Assembly (NCBI RefSeq): GCF_013294015.1
Contig: NZ_JABSNO010000001.1
Coordinates: 186,001-250,000, forward strand
Origin: Frigoriflavimonas asaccharolytica
GTDB taxonomy: Bacteria; Bacteroidota; Bacteroidia; Flavobacteriales; Weeksellaceae
DNA: 64,000 bases
Direction of reading: 5' to 3'
Shown one piece after another: positions 34,289 to 43,032 of this stretch. Position 1 is the stretch's first letter. Every line of letters starts with the position of its first letter. A model generated the notes under the pieces. The model ran no database searches and was not told the origin of the DNA. It saw nothing but the letters and a program-made list of their open reading frames with translations. Both the position numbers and the translations under genes were made by a program.

Positions 34289-35521
34289 ATGAATTTAAAA
34301 TTATATAAAACTTGCGCAATTTCTCTATTATTAGTTTTCACTTCTTGCAGTGGAAATTCAAAATCCAACACAGCAGAAAATGATACCATCAAACAAAATG
34401 GTCTATTGCCAAATCCAGAAACAGAATCGCCAAATACCAGCATCAAACCTGCATTTTCCGGGCAAACTAGAGTGCAAGGAATTCAAACAAAAACTCCAAT
34501 TCAAATACAAACCATCACAGAAAATTTGGGTAGACCTTGGGGAATTATTAATTTTGAGAACGGACAGTTTTTAGTCACAGAAAAATCTGGTTTTGCCTAC
34601 CTCATCAATAAAGACGGAAACATTATCCAAAAAATTGAAGGATTTCCGAAAGTGGATGATCGTGCACAAGGTGGACTTTTAGATATTGCTTTGGATCCAA
34701 ATTTTACCGAAAATAGAATGATTTACTTTACTTTTTCAGAAGCTTTTGGAGAAGGAAACCTTACTTCTGTAGGAAAAGGAAAACTTTCAATTGATAACAA
34801 AAAACTAGATAATGTCTCCGTAATTTTTCGCGCAACACCTTCCTATGATGGAAGATTACACTACGGAAGCAGATTGGTTTTTGATAAAGACGAAAATCTT
34901 TTTGTAAGCACAGGTGAAAGATCTGATAAGGAAACGAGACCGCTCGCTCAAGATCAACAATCTTATCTCGGCAAAATTATTAAAATAGATAAAAACGGAA
35001 AAGCAACCAATCGAAATCCAAGCTTAAAAAGTTGGAAACCAGAAATATATTCTACTGGCCATAGAAATCCACAAGGTTTGGCAATGGACGAAAACAATCA
35101 ACTTTGGGAAGCAGAAATGGGACCAAAAGGTGGAGATGAAATCAACCTCATAAAAGCGGGGAGAAATTACGGATGGCCAACTATAACTTATGGAGAAGAA
35201 TATTCTGGCTCCACAATTGGCAACGGAATTGGTGAAAAAACTGGTTTAGAACAGCCCGTTTATTATTGGGATCCTTCGGTTTCTATGAGCGGAATTACTT
35301 TCTACACCGGAAACATTTCAGAATGGAAAAATAATTTATTTTTAGGATGTTTGAGCGGGCAAAAAATCATTCGTTTAGAAATAAAAAACAATAAAGTAAT
35401 GGGCGAAGAATGGCTTTTCGGTGATAAAGACGAACGTTTTCGGGATGTTTTGGATGGTGCAGATGGAAATTTGTACGCCATTACAGACAGTGGAAAATTG
35501 TATAAAATTTCTAAAAAATAA
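34289..35521 (+). CDS. PQQ-type aldose/sorbosone dehydrogenase lipoprotein
   Basis: A six-bladed beta-propeller of the soluble glucose dehydrogenase (GSDH/Asd) family that oxidises sugars, normally with PQQ. The signal ends in a lipobox with Cys20 (LLVFTSC), so it is a membrane-tethered lipoprotein. Family motifs are LGRPWGI, RAQGGLLDIALDP, TGHRNPQG, and GPKGGDEINLI followed by GRNYGWP. The length is 410. No PQQ synthesis genes are in the window, so the cofactor may be imported or its use lost. It is alone on its strand and converges with DUF1622 after three bases. Confidence 0.88.
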   Translation: MNLKLYKTCAISLLLVFTSCSGNSKSNTAENDTIKQNGLLPNPETESPNTSIKPAFSGQTRVQGIQTKTPIQIQTITENLGRPWGIINFENGQFLVTEKSGFAYLINKDGNIIQKIEGFPKVDDRAQGGLLDIALDPNFTENRMIYFTFSEAFGEGNLTSVGKGKLSIDNKKLDNVSVIFRATPSYDGRLHYGSRLVFDKDENLFVSTGERSDKETRPLAQDQQSYLGKIIKIDKNGKATNRNPSLKSWKPEIYSTGHRNPQGLAMDENNQLWEAEMGPKGGDEINLIKAGRNYGWPTITYGEEYSGSTIGNGIGEKTGLEQPVYYWDPSVSMSGITFYTGNISEWKNNLFLGCLSGQKIIRLEIKNNKVMGEEWLFGDKDERFRDVLDGADGNLYAITDSGKLYKISKK

Positions 35522-35524
35522 AAA

Positions 35525-35878
35525 TTATTGATCTTTTTTTTTAGAATTTTGCCAAGGGAATTTACCTTCTAGTTCCACTTGTAAAGACAAGCTCAAAAAT
35601 GTTCTGATGATCACTATCAAACCTAAAATAGAAACAGAAAGTAGCGTTGGATCTGTAACAACGGTTGCCATAATATCCGCCGCAATGAGAATTTCTAAAC
35701 CTAATAGAATAGATTTTCCTACCGATTGACGAAGATTTACATAATTGTAATCTTTGCTTTTCTGGAAAAAAATTAAATATTTTATCAATGCAACAGAAGA
35801 GCCTATAAAAATGGTGAGCACCCCAATTGCCTCCATTATTTTGGAGACATAATCTATATACGTTTTTATAAGTTCCAT
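35525..35878 (-). CDS. DUF1622-family membrane protein
   Basis: A 117-residue protein with three hydrophobic segments: about 16-35 (IGVLTIFIGSSVALIKYLIF), 57-75 (LLGLEILIAADIMATVV) and 78-97 (LSVSILGLIVIIRTFLSL). The pattern RQSVGKSILLGLEILIAADI is typical of DUF1622, a family of unknown function. The C-terminus is cytosolic and charged. It converges with the sugar dehydrogenase gene; the gap to the divergent barrel gene is 131 bases. Confidence 0.82.
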   Translation of the reverse strand: MELIKTYIDYVSKIMEAIGVLTIFIGSSVALIKYLIFFQKSKDYNYVNLRQSVGKSILLGLEILIAADIMATVVTDPTLLSVSILGLIVIIRTFLSLSLQVELEGKFPWQNSKKKDQ

Positions 35879-35983
35879 TATCTAAAATTTAGAAATTAAA
35901 TTTATCACAAATTAAATAGAAATGCAAGGTTTAAATAATTCCATCTTAAATAAAACAATATCGCGCTCAAAATAAATATTTTG

Positions 35984-35991
35984 TAAATTTG
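35984..35991 (+). promoter_or_regulatory. -7 box (TAAATTTG) for the barrel protein
   Basis: An exact TAnnTTTG match ends 18 bases before the start codon. No TTG is found at 19-21 bases upstream. Confidence 0.5.
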
Positions 35992-36009
35992 CAAACAGAA
36001 ATATAAATT

Positions 36010-36525
36010 ATGAAAAAACTATTTTTAACAATAGGTATTGTAGCTTTCGGTTTTGCTAATGCACAATCAACTGACGCTTACAGTGGAAAGGGAGATACAA
36101 GATTAAATATTGGGGTCAATCTTCAAGACGGTGGAACGGGAATACACACAACGTTAGATTATGGTTTGGGCCAAAGTTTTTCTTTAGGTGTACAAGCTGG
36201 GTATCTTTTGGGTGTAAAAGAGTATGATATTTTAGGAAAACCAGATTTCACAGATAGATTTGATATAAAAGCAAGAGCAAACGCACATTTGGGAGATGTA
36301 ATTGGTTTACCAGAAAATTTTGATATCTATCCAGGTTTAAATTTAGGTCTAAAGAATTTCGGTGCACATGTTGGATCCCGTTATTTCTTTGGGAAAGGTT
36401 TTGGCGTTTTCGGTGAGTTGCAATTTCCACTAGCAAGATACAATACCAACGCTAGTAATTATGAATATTTAAATAACCAATTTGCAGTAGCAATTGGAGC
36501 TTCATTTGATTTAAATGCGAACTAA
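36010..36525 (+). CDS. Small outer-membrane beta-barrel protein
   Basis: The 171-residue product has a signal peptide (GIVAFGFANAQ, cleavage near residue 18). Repeating amphipathic strands follow, ending QFAVAIGASFDLNAN. The AYSGKGDTRLNIGVNLQDGG opening resembles a flavobacterial family of uncharacterised 8-strand barrels. Function is unknown. The gene has its own promoter box and terminator, so it is a single-gene unit, and it converges on the aminotransferase gene. Confidence 0.82.
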   Translation: MKKLFLTIGIVAFGFANAQSTDAYSGKGDTRLNIGVNLQDGGTGIHTTLDYGLGQSFSLGVQAGYLLGVKEYDILGKPDFTDRFDIKARANAHLGDVIGLPENFDIYPGLNLGLKNFGAHVGSRYFFGKGFGVFGELQFPLARYNTNASNYEYLNNQFAVAIGASFDLNAN

Positions 36526-36548
36526 ACATTTCGTTTAGATAAAAATAA

Positions 36549-36585
36549 AAAATCGGAAAGCAAGTTTGCTCTCCGATTTTTTTTG
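36549..36585. terminator. Bidirectional intrinsic terminator
   Basis: The stem AAATCGGAAAGCAA / TTGCTCTCCGATTT pairs with one mismatch around GT and is followed by a T-run, with an A-run before it. It separates the converging barrel and aminotransferase genes. Confidence 0.85.
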
Positions 36586-36606
36586 CTGAAATTTGGGATT
36601 TATTTA

Positions 36607-37764
36607 CTAAAAACTTTTTATAATTCTCTCCAAACCTTCTGTCAAAATTTCTGCAGATGTAGAAAAGCAAATGCGAATATGGCCTTCTGCTCCTTTTCCG
36701 AACCATCTTTCAGATCCTGGAACTACGGAAACCTTCCCGACTTCTAAACATCTTTTTGCAAAATCTTCGCTAGAAAATCCATTTTCTATTTTTGGGAATA
36801 TTACAAAAGTAGATTGCGGTAGATTTGGTGTTAAAATTCCAGATTTATTTAAAGTTTTATAAGCCAAATCTCTATTGCTTTGTAAATGTGCTAAAAAATC
36901 TGCAAACCAAGGTTTTGCTTTTTCAATCGCCACACTTGCAGCAATTTGTGATAGTGTAGAAACACCTTCTATTGTTGAATTAAATTGAGATTTCTCTGTA
37001 AAATCTTCTAAAATTTCTTGGTCATTACATAAAACCGCGCCAATTCTTAAACCTGCGATTCCAAAAGATTTTGAGAAACCAAAAACGGTGAAACTTTTAT
37101 TTTTTGCAGCTTCCGATACGGAAGAATAGGTATGAAATTCAATATTATCATATATAATATCACTCCATATTTCGTCGCTCATTACCCATAAATCGTGTGC
37201 TGCAGCAATTTCTGAAATTTTAATTAAAATTTCTTTAGAATAAACGCGACCAACTGGATTATGTGGATTGCAAATGCTGATTAATTTTGTTTTGGAGGTA
37301 ATTAAAGACTCCAAGATTTCAAAATTAATATCTCCGGTTTTAGCATCTACTGGGCAAAGTTTCAAAGAGCCGCCAACTGCATCTACTGTTTTTTTAAACA
37401 AAAAATCTACAGGATCAAAAATGATAGCTTCATCTCCTGGATTCAACACATATTTTGCAATCAAAAACATTCCTTGTGCAGCGCTATTTACGGCAAGAAC
37501 ATTTTCTGGCGTGTAATTTCCATTTTTTTCCGTGTTGAAATGTTTTGCAACACTATTTTTGAATTCGGGAAGCCCAGAAAAAGGACCATAGCTTAAATAT
37601 CCATCCTTTATATAGTCGATAATTCCTTGTTCAATTTCTGTAGACATTCGGAAATCCGGATCTGCAGCTGTTAATGGTATTATACCATCTTCCAAAGTTG
37701 CCCATCTTCCGTTGTATGCCTTCTTTTTTAAAGCTTCAAAATTTATATCTGCGTTTGTAAACAT
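36607..37764 (-). CDS. PLP-dependent aminotransferase / MalY-PatB-like lyase
   Basis: A fold-type I PLP enzyme of 385 residues. The segment WATLEDGIIPLTAADPDF at the N-terminus is like MalY/PatB C-S lyases, while NPHNPVGRVYSKE and the PLP lysine in GFSKSFGIAGLRIG match class I/II aminotransferases. The activity (beta-lyase or aminotransferase) cannot be decided from sequence. It starts one base after the stop of the FAD monooxygenase gene, so the pair is co-transcribed and probably acts on one pathway. A terminator follows. Confidence 0.88.
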   Translation of the reverse strand: MFTNADINFEALKKKAYNGRWATLEDGIIPLTAADPDFRMSTEIEQGIIDYIKDGYLSYGPFSGLPEFKNSVAKHFNTEKNGNYTPENVLAVNSAAQGMFLIAKYVLNPGDEAIIFDPVDFLFKKTVDAVGGSLKLCPVDAKTGDINFEILESLITSKTKLISICNPHNPVGRVYSKEILIKISEIAAAHDLWVMSDEIWSDIIYDNIEFHTYSSVSEAAKNKSFTVFGFSKSFGIAGLRIGAVLCNDQEILEDFTEKSQFNSTIEGVSTLSQIAASVAIEKAKPWFADFLAHLQSNRDLAYKTLNKSGILTPNLPQSTFVIFPKIENGFSSEDFAKRCLEVGKVSVVPGSERWFGKGAEGHIRICFSTSAEILTEGLERIIKSF

Positions 37765-37765
37765 A

Positions 37766-38851
37766 TTATTTGTATGATATTGGTAATGCGTGAGTTGTTT
37801 GTTGATCTACGGGCAATAAAAACTGCTCTAGTAATATTCTCCCGTTTTTTATGTGAATTTCTATTTCTGCTTTTCTTTCTTCTTCATATTTCTGAAAAGC
37901 ATTTTGCAGATTTTTTTCTTCTAGGAGTAGTTTTGTTAGAATAAAAGAATCTTTCAGCGCAGAAGTTACACCCTGGCTTGTGAAAGGTATCAAAGGATGC
38001 GCTGCATCTCCTAAAAACACTATATTTTGATGATAAAAAGGATTTAGTTTTTCCAACTCGTATACCTTCCAAATATGCGCATTTTCATAACTAGACTGCT
38101 CAATTATTGATGAAATAAGCGGATTCCAGTCACCAAAATAATCGATCATGAATTGCTTTATAGATGCTGCATCATAATTTTCTTTCATGTAATATTTTTC
38201 GATATCAAACTGGCAATACCACAATATTTTATTTGGGGAAAGTTTTAATATTCCAAATGTTAAACCCCCTTTTTCATGATGAAATTTTAGAAAATTATGC
38301 TCAATTTGATTGGCTATTTCTTCATTTTCAATAATATTTACCACTTCATTTTCACGCACAGCAAGCATCACTTCATCTTCAAATATTGTCCTTCTTATTC
38401 TACTTCTAGATCCGTCCGAAGCTACTATTACATCTGCATCATCAAACATTTTGTTTTCAGATTCTATGATTGCTTTACCATCAGAAAATCCTGCAAGATT
38501 GAGGGTTTTATTGTAAGAAATTTTTTGAGCAGGTATATTTTTGCTCAAAACATTTATCAAAGTGCTTCTAGAAATTACAAAAACATCGTCTAAATCTTTT
38601 TCACTAAGCACATTTCCTTTATGATCGTAATGAATATATTTTTTTAAAAAACTACCTTTTTTGTAGAGTTCTTCAATATCAATGATTTGCGAAAGACATT
38701 CGATACCTTCTTTTGGTAAAATAAAACCATGACCTTTCAGATCGTCTTTGGTTCGTCTTTCATAAAGATGATACTCAATATTATTTTTTTCGAGGTAATT
38801 TGCCATGCTCAATCCAGAAACACCGGCGCCTATAATTGCGACTTTACTCAT
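37766..38851 (-). CDS. FAD-dependent monooxygenase (PHBH/UbiH-like)
   Basis: A 361-residue group A flavoprotein monooxygenase. The Rossmann loop IGAGVSGLSMANYLEKN is at residues 7-23, the DG motif is SDGSRSRIR, and the FAD-ribityl motif is FLGDAAHPLIPF. Aromatic ring hydroxylases such as PHBH, PqsL and kynurenine 3-monooxygenase share this layout. There is no signal peptide or membrane tail. It is the first gene of the pair with the aminotransferase, suggesting modification of an aromatic amino acid or keto acid, which is inference. Confidence 0.88.
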   Translation of the reverse strand: MSKVAIIGAGVSGLSMANYLEKNNIEYHLYERRTKDDLKGHGFILPKEGIECLSQIIDIEELYKKGSFLKKYIHYDHKGNVLSEKDLDDVFVISRSTLINVLSKNIPAQKISYNKTLNLAGFSDGKAIIESENKMFDDADVIVASDGSRSRIRRTIFEDEVMLAVRENEVVNIIENEEIANQIEHNFLKFHHEKGGLTFGILKLSPNKILWYCQFDIEKYYMKENYDAASIKQFMIDYFGDWNPLISSIIEQSSYENAHIWKVYELEKLNPFYHQNIVFLGDAAHPLIPFTSQGVTSALKDSFILTKLLLEEKNLQNAFQKYEEERKAEIEIHIKNGRILLEQFLLPVDQQTTHALPISYK

Positions 38852-39220
38852 TAAAGTTTTTTTGTTTTTTTTGTTTTCTAAAGCCTGTGCAAATATTAGT
38901 AATAAAACAACCGTCTTATTATTATATATAGTTGGGATAGAAAATAGTGAATTTGAAAGAAATTTTGTGACGGAATAAGGAAATAAACAGCCTTAAACTA
39001 TATCCAATACAATTATATTGGTGCTTTGATGATGTTGGTAAACAAAGGTAAAAGTACTTTGAAAATCATTTTTTTGCAATTTTTTCAATTCCAAAATTAC
39101 ATTTATTTTTTTTAAAATGAAAAAAATGAACAATTTGGCGCACAAATAATTTTATGTTAAATTTTAATAGCCATAATTTCAGTACTTTGCATTTGGCTTT
39201 TGGTTTGACAAGTTTGCACA
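38852..39220. other. 369-base gap between divergent monooxygenase and rhomboid genes
   Basis: No gene is supported here. Features seen are a minus-strand -7 candidate, TACCTTTG (39043-39050), a nearby CAAAG...CTTTG inverted pair, and CCAATA...TATTGG at 39004-39021. All are weak. The gap probably holds both promoters. Confidence 0.45.
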
Positions 39221-39991
39221 ATGAATTGGAAAAACATTTTTTCTATAAAATCTCTACAGATTCCCTTCCTCATGTTAATTTTGATGTGGCTCGGCTTTCT
39301 GCTGCAACATTTTGGGCTATTTCAAAATTGTTGGGGAGCGCTTATTCCACTTAGTTCTGAAGGTTTGAAAGGAATTTTCTTTTCCCCTTTCCTGCATGGA
39401 AGTTTGGATCATATAACTTCCAATTCTCTTCCCATTTTTATTTTGCTATTCCTACTTTATCAATTTTATAAACCAATTGCAACCAAAATTTTTCTACTTG
39501 GTTGGTTTTTAACGGGTCTATTAGTTTGGCTTTTGCCACCATTAAATTTTTTTACTGGAAACTATAATTATACTTGCATCATTGGAGCAAGTGGAATAGT
39601 ATATGTCTTAGCATTTTTTATTTTTTTCAGCGGTGTATTTCGTTGGAACATGAGATTATTGACGGTTTCTTTAGTCGTAGCTTTCTATTATGGCGGTTTG
39701 GTTTGGGGAGTTTTGCCAGAGGAATTATTTTCAAAATTATCTGAACCCAGTAAAATCTCTTGGCAATCTCATCTAGCTGGTGCTTTAATTGGAGGTTTTT
39801 TAGCCTATTTTTATAGAAGTGAAGGAGAAAAAAAAGTAAAATTTATCTGGCAATTTCCAAATTATTATAGCGAAAAAGATGACTTGCTTTGGCAAGAATA
39901 TAAAGAAAACCATCCAAATGATTTTTTAGAATTGCCCTACAGAAAGCCAAAAGATGAATGGGATGGTTTGGACGAATTAAGAAATAAATAA
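39221..39991 (+). CDS. Rhomboid-family intramembrane serine protease (second copy)
   Basis: A 256-residue rhomboid with six hydrophobic segments. The catalytic serine is S124 in GASGIVYV and the histidine is H184 in SHLAGALIGG; the early SPFLHGSLDHITSNSLP matches the family's loop region. A cytosolic C-terminal tail of about 55 residues is charged and aromatic (QEYKENHPNDFLE), unlike the shorter 26.8-kb paralogue. The start is the ATG giving MNWKNIF; a longer start in another frame at 39154 is a shadow. dprA follows after 73 bases. Confidence 0.93.
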   Translation: MNWKNIFSIKSLQIPFLMLILMWLGFLLQHFGLFQNCWGALIPLSSEGLKGIFFSPFLHGSLDHITSNSLPIFILLFLLYQFYKPIATKIFLLGWFLTGLLVWLLPPLNFFTGNYNYTCIIGASGIVYVLAFFIFFSGVFRWNMRLLTVSLVVAFYYGGLVWGVLPEELFSKLSEPSKISWQSHLAGALIGGFLAYFYRSEGEKKVKFIWQFPNYYSEKDDLLWQEYKENHPNDFLELPYRKPKDEWDGLDELRNK

Positions 39992-40041
39992 ATCTTCCTT
40001 TTTTTTGAAGAAAAATTCTACTCAAAAATTTAGATTTTATC

Positions 40042-40049
40042 TATCTTTG
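40042..40049 (+). promoter_or_regulatory. -7 box (TATCTTTG) for dprA
   Basis: An exact TAnnTTTG match ends 15 bases before the dprA start codon. No TTG is seen at the usual distance. Confidence 0.5.
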
Positions 40050-40064
40050 GATAAAACAATTTAA

Positions 40065-41174
40065 ATGTTTACGGAAGAACATCTCTATTCTATCGCTTTG
40101 CGCCGGTGCCAATCTATTGGCGATGGTAATTTTCATAAATTGGTAAATACGATAGGTTCTGCAAAAGAAGTTTGGGATTTTTGCAAAAAAAGTATGCAAA
40201 AAATTGATGGTGTCGGAAAAAAAATTTCCGCAGACATTGGCAATCCAGAACATCTAAAATTTGCAGAAAATGAAATTCAATTCTGCGAAAAGAATAATAT
40301 TTTTATAAAATTAAGACATCTAAAAGAATTGCCCAACCTTCTTCAAGAATGTGGAGATGCTCCTGCAATACTCTACCAAAAAGGAACATATAATACAAGT
40401 TTTGAAAAAATTTCTATCGTTGGCACTAGAAATTTTACAGCTTATGGAAAAACTTTTCTAGAAAATTTTCTGTCTGAAATAAATTCTAAAAAAATAGTAA
40501 CCGTAAGTGGTTTGGCTTTGGGAGCAGATACAGAAGTTCATGAAAAATCTATAGAAAATAATTTGCCTACAATTGCAGTTTTAGCTCATGGATTTCACAC
40601 TTTATATCCTTCACAGAATAGAAAATTATCTAACAGAATTCTAGAAAATGGTGGTGCACTCTTCACAGAATTTAATTCTTCTCAAAAGCCAGATCGAGAG
40701 AATTTTATACAAAGAAATAGAATTGTAGCAGCACTTTCTGCAAGTACTATCGTATTAGAAACTGCTTTTGGCGGCGGCTCAATTTCCACCGCAACTTTCG
40801 CCAACAACTACAATAGAGAAGTCTACGCTTTGCCAGGAAGAATAACGGATAAATACAGCCAAGGTTGCAATCTTCTCATTTCTCAAAATAAAGCAGCAAC
40901 TATTTCAACCATAAAGGATTTGCTCACACAATTAAATTTTGATGATAATTCAAATAAAATGGAGGAACTTTTTCCTAGATCTGAAATAAAATTAGAACTA
41001 AAAGAAAATCAACTTTCTGTTTATAATTTAATAAAAGAAAATCCCTCTTTAAATTTAGACGATATTTCTATGCTATCTGAATTTCCTTCGCACAAAATCT
41101 TAGGCATTTTACTAGAATTAGAACTTTTGGGAGTATTGAAATCACTTTCGGGGAAAAAATTTGTAGCAATCTAA
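40065..41174 (+). CDS. dprA: DNA-processing protein DprA (Smf)
   Basis: DprA binds incoming single-stranded DNA and loads RecA during natural transformation. An N-terminal helix-hairpin-helix-like region is at residues 1-70. The Rossmann domain contains SIVGTRNFTAYG, TVSGLALGADTEVHE, and the family hallmark FIQRNRIVAALSASTIVLE with YALPGRITDKYSQGCNLLI. Residues about 305-369 form a winged-helix tail (LDDISMLSEFPSHKILGILLELELLGV). The length of 369 is normal for the three-domain form. No other competence genes are adjacent. Confidence 0.96.
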   Translation: MFTEEHLYSIALRRCQSIGDGNFHKLVNTIGSAKEVWDFCKKSMQKIDGVGKKISADIGNPEHLKFAENEIQFCEKNNIFIKLRHLKELPNLLQECGDAPAILYQKGTYNTSFEKISIVGTRNFTAYGKTFLENFLSEINSKKIVTVSGLALGADTEVHEKSIENNLPTIAVLAHGFHTLYPSQNRKLSNRILENGGALFTEFNSSQKPDRENFIQRNRIVAALSASTIVLETAFGGGSISTATFANNYNREVYALPGRITDKYSQGCNLLISQNKAATISTIKDLLTQLNFDDNSNKMEELFPRSEIKLELKENQLSVYNLIKENPSLNLDDISMLSEFPSHKILGILLELELLGVLKSLSGKKFVAI

Positions 41175-41306
41175 AGTTTACGATTTCGTAATATTCTATT
41201 AATAATTAGCTAATGCACACTTTTCTACAAATAATCAAATGATATTGTTTATTTAATAAATATTTGCCTGCTTTTTATTATATTTTCATTAAATTCAAAA
41301 TCTCCA

Positions 41307-41336
41307 TTGTGAGTTTAGAAAAAAAATTTAAATTTG
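41307..41336 (+). promoter_or_regulatory. Full consensus Bacteroidota promoter for gdhA
   Basis: TTG (41307-41309), 19 bases, then TAAATTTG (41329-41336) fits the -33/-7 consensus exactly, 25 bases before the start codon. It is the best two-element match in the window. Confidence 0.75.
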
Positions 41337-41361
41337 TTGATAACATTAATTATCTATATTT

Positions 41362-42720
41362 ATGGAACATTATAACGTAGAGCAAAAAATTGAAGAATTT
41401 ATTGCCAAAGTAGAAGCCAAAAATCCTAACGAGCCAGAATTTATTCAAGCGGTGAAGGAAGTAGCGGTAACTGTAATTCCTTTTATTTCAACCAGAGAAA
41501 AATATAATGGTATGAAACTTTTGGAAAGAATGGCAGAACCAGAAAGAGTAATCATCTTCCGTGTTCCATGGGTAGATGATAAGGGTGAAATTCAAGTAAA
41601 CAGAGGTTTTAGAATACAAATGAACTCTGCAATTGGACCATACAAAGGCGGTATACGCTTTCATCCAACAGTAAATCTTTCTGTACTTAAATTTTTAGCC
41701 TTCGAACAAGTTTTCAAAAATTCTTTGACAACGCTTCCAATGGGAGGTGGAAAAGGAGGTGCAGATTTTGATCCACAAGGAAAATCTGATATGGAAGTTA
41801 TGCGTTTTTGCCAATCTTTCATGACGGAACTTTGCCGTCATATTGGTCCAGAAACAGACGTTCCTGCAGGAGATATCGGTGTTGGAGCTAGAGAAATAGG
41901 ATACCTTTTCGGCCAATACAAAAGAATTAGAAATGAATTTACAGGTGTTTTAACTGGGAAAGGAATAGCGTACGGAGGTTCTTTAATTAGACCAGAAGCT
42001 ACAGGATATGGTGTGGTTTATTTTGTAGAGCAAATGCTAAAAACAATTGGTACAGACATCAAAGGAAAAACAGCAACTGTTTCTGGTTTCGGAAACGTAG
42101 CTTGGGGAGTTATAAAAAAATGGGACGAATTGGGCGGCAAAGTGCTTACAATCTCTGGACCAGACGGTTACATCTACGATAAAGATGGTATAACTGGAGA
42201 AAAAATAAATTATCTTTTAGAATTAAGAGCCTCAGGAAATAACCGTGCAGAAGATTACGTAAAAGCATATCCTTCCGCAGAATTCCACGCAGGAAAAAGA
42301 CCTTGGGATGTGAAATGCGATGTAGCAATACCATCTGCAACACAAAACGAACTAGATCTTGAAGATGCAAAAATTCTTGTTGCAAACGGAGTTTCTTGTG
42401 TAGTAGAAGCTGCAAATATGCCAAGTACACTAGATGCAATTAACTATTTCTTAGACAATAAAGTTCTATTTTCCCCAGGGAAAGCTTCTAATGCAGGTGG
42501 TGTTGCAACTTCTGGATTAGAAATGACGCAAAACTCTATCCGTCTCAACTGGTCTTCTGAAGAAGTAGACGCTCGTTTGAAAGAAATAATGATCGGTATA
42601 CATAAGGCTTGTAGAGATTATGGAAAAGAAGAAGATGGCTACGTAAACTACGTGAAAGGTGCAAATATCGCAGGTTTCGTGAAGGTAGCAGAAGCAATGC
42701 TTGCACAAGGAGTTGTGTAA
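41362..42720 (+). CDS. gdhA: NADP-type glutamate dehydrogenase
   Basis: Catalyses reductive amination of 2-oxoglutarate to glutamate, the main ammonia-assimilating reaction under nitrogen excess. The catalytic Lys lies in PMGGGKGGADFDPQGKS (from about residue 124), preceded by GPYKGGIRFHP. The NAD(P) loop is SGFGNVAWG. At 452 residues it is the hexameric small GDH of the bacterial anabolic type. NADP preference is inferred from family size and is not proven. It is a single-gene unit with its own promoter and terminator. Confidence 0.96.
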   Translation: MEHYNVEQKIEEFIAKVEAKNPNEPEFIQAVKEVAVTVIPFISTREKYNGMKLLERMAEPERVIIFRVPWVDDKGEIQVNRGFRIQMNSAIGPYKGGIRFHPTVNLSVLKFLAFEQVFKNSLTTLPMGGGKGGADFDPQGKSDMEVMRFCQSFMTELCRHIGPETDVPAGDIGVGAREIGYLFGQYKRIRNEFTGVLTGKGIAYGGSLIRPEATGYGVVYFVEQMLKTIGTDIKGKTATVSGFGNVAWGVIKKWDELGGKVLTISGPDGYIYDKDGITGEKINYLLELRASGNNRAEDYVKAYPSAEFHAGKRPWDVKCDVAIPSATQNELDLEDAKILVANGVSCVVEAANMPSTLDAINYFLDNKVLFSPGKASNAGGVATSGLEMTQNSIRLNWSSEEVDARLKEIMIGIHKACRDYGKEEDGYVNYVKGANIAGFVKVAEAMLAQGVV

Positions 42721-42742
42721 ACAAATATTAAATAATTGATTT

Positions 42743-42770
42743 AAAACCCGAATTTTTCGGGTTTTTTTGT
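42743..42770 (+). terminator. Intrinsic terminator after gdhA
   Basis: A perfect ten-base stem AAAACCCGAA / TTCGGGTTTT with a TTT loop is followed by four more T, a G, and a second T-run. Confidence 0.88.
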
Positions 42771-43032
42771 TTTTAGAAGCATCAATGTTTTTCCTTTTTT
42801 CAATACCATAACCAGCTATCCATTCCTATCTTTTTTTAGAAAAGAGGTTTAGCAATAGAAAATGTTTAGCTAAAAAAAGGATATCCATTTCTATCTGGGC
42901 TAGAAGTTCAGGTATTTCTTTTTTATAAGAAAGTTTCATGCACTAAATTTTAATAAAATAATTATTTCTTATCTTTCTAAAACTTTATTCATCATCAAAA
43001 TATTAAATCCCATTTCCACTAAAATCTAACAA
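42771..43032. other. Gap between gdhA and DUF4139 gene, with short direct repeat
   Basis: No gene is visible. TATCCATTCCTATCT (42817) is repeated as TATCCATTTCTATCT (42882). A possible -7 box, TATCTTTC, lies near 42971. Confidence 0.4.
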
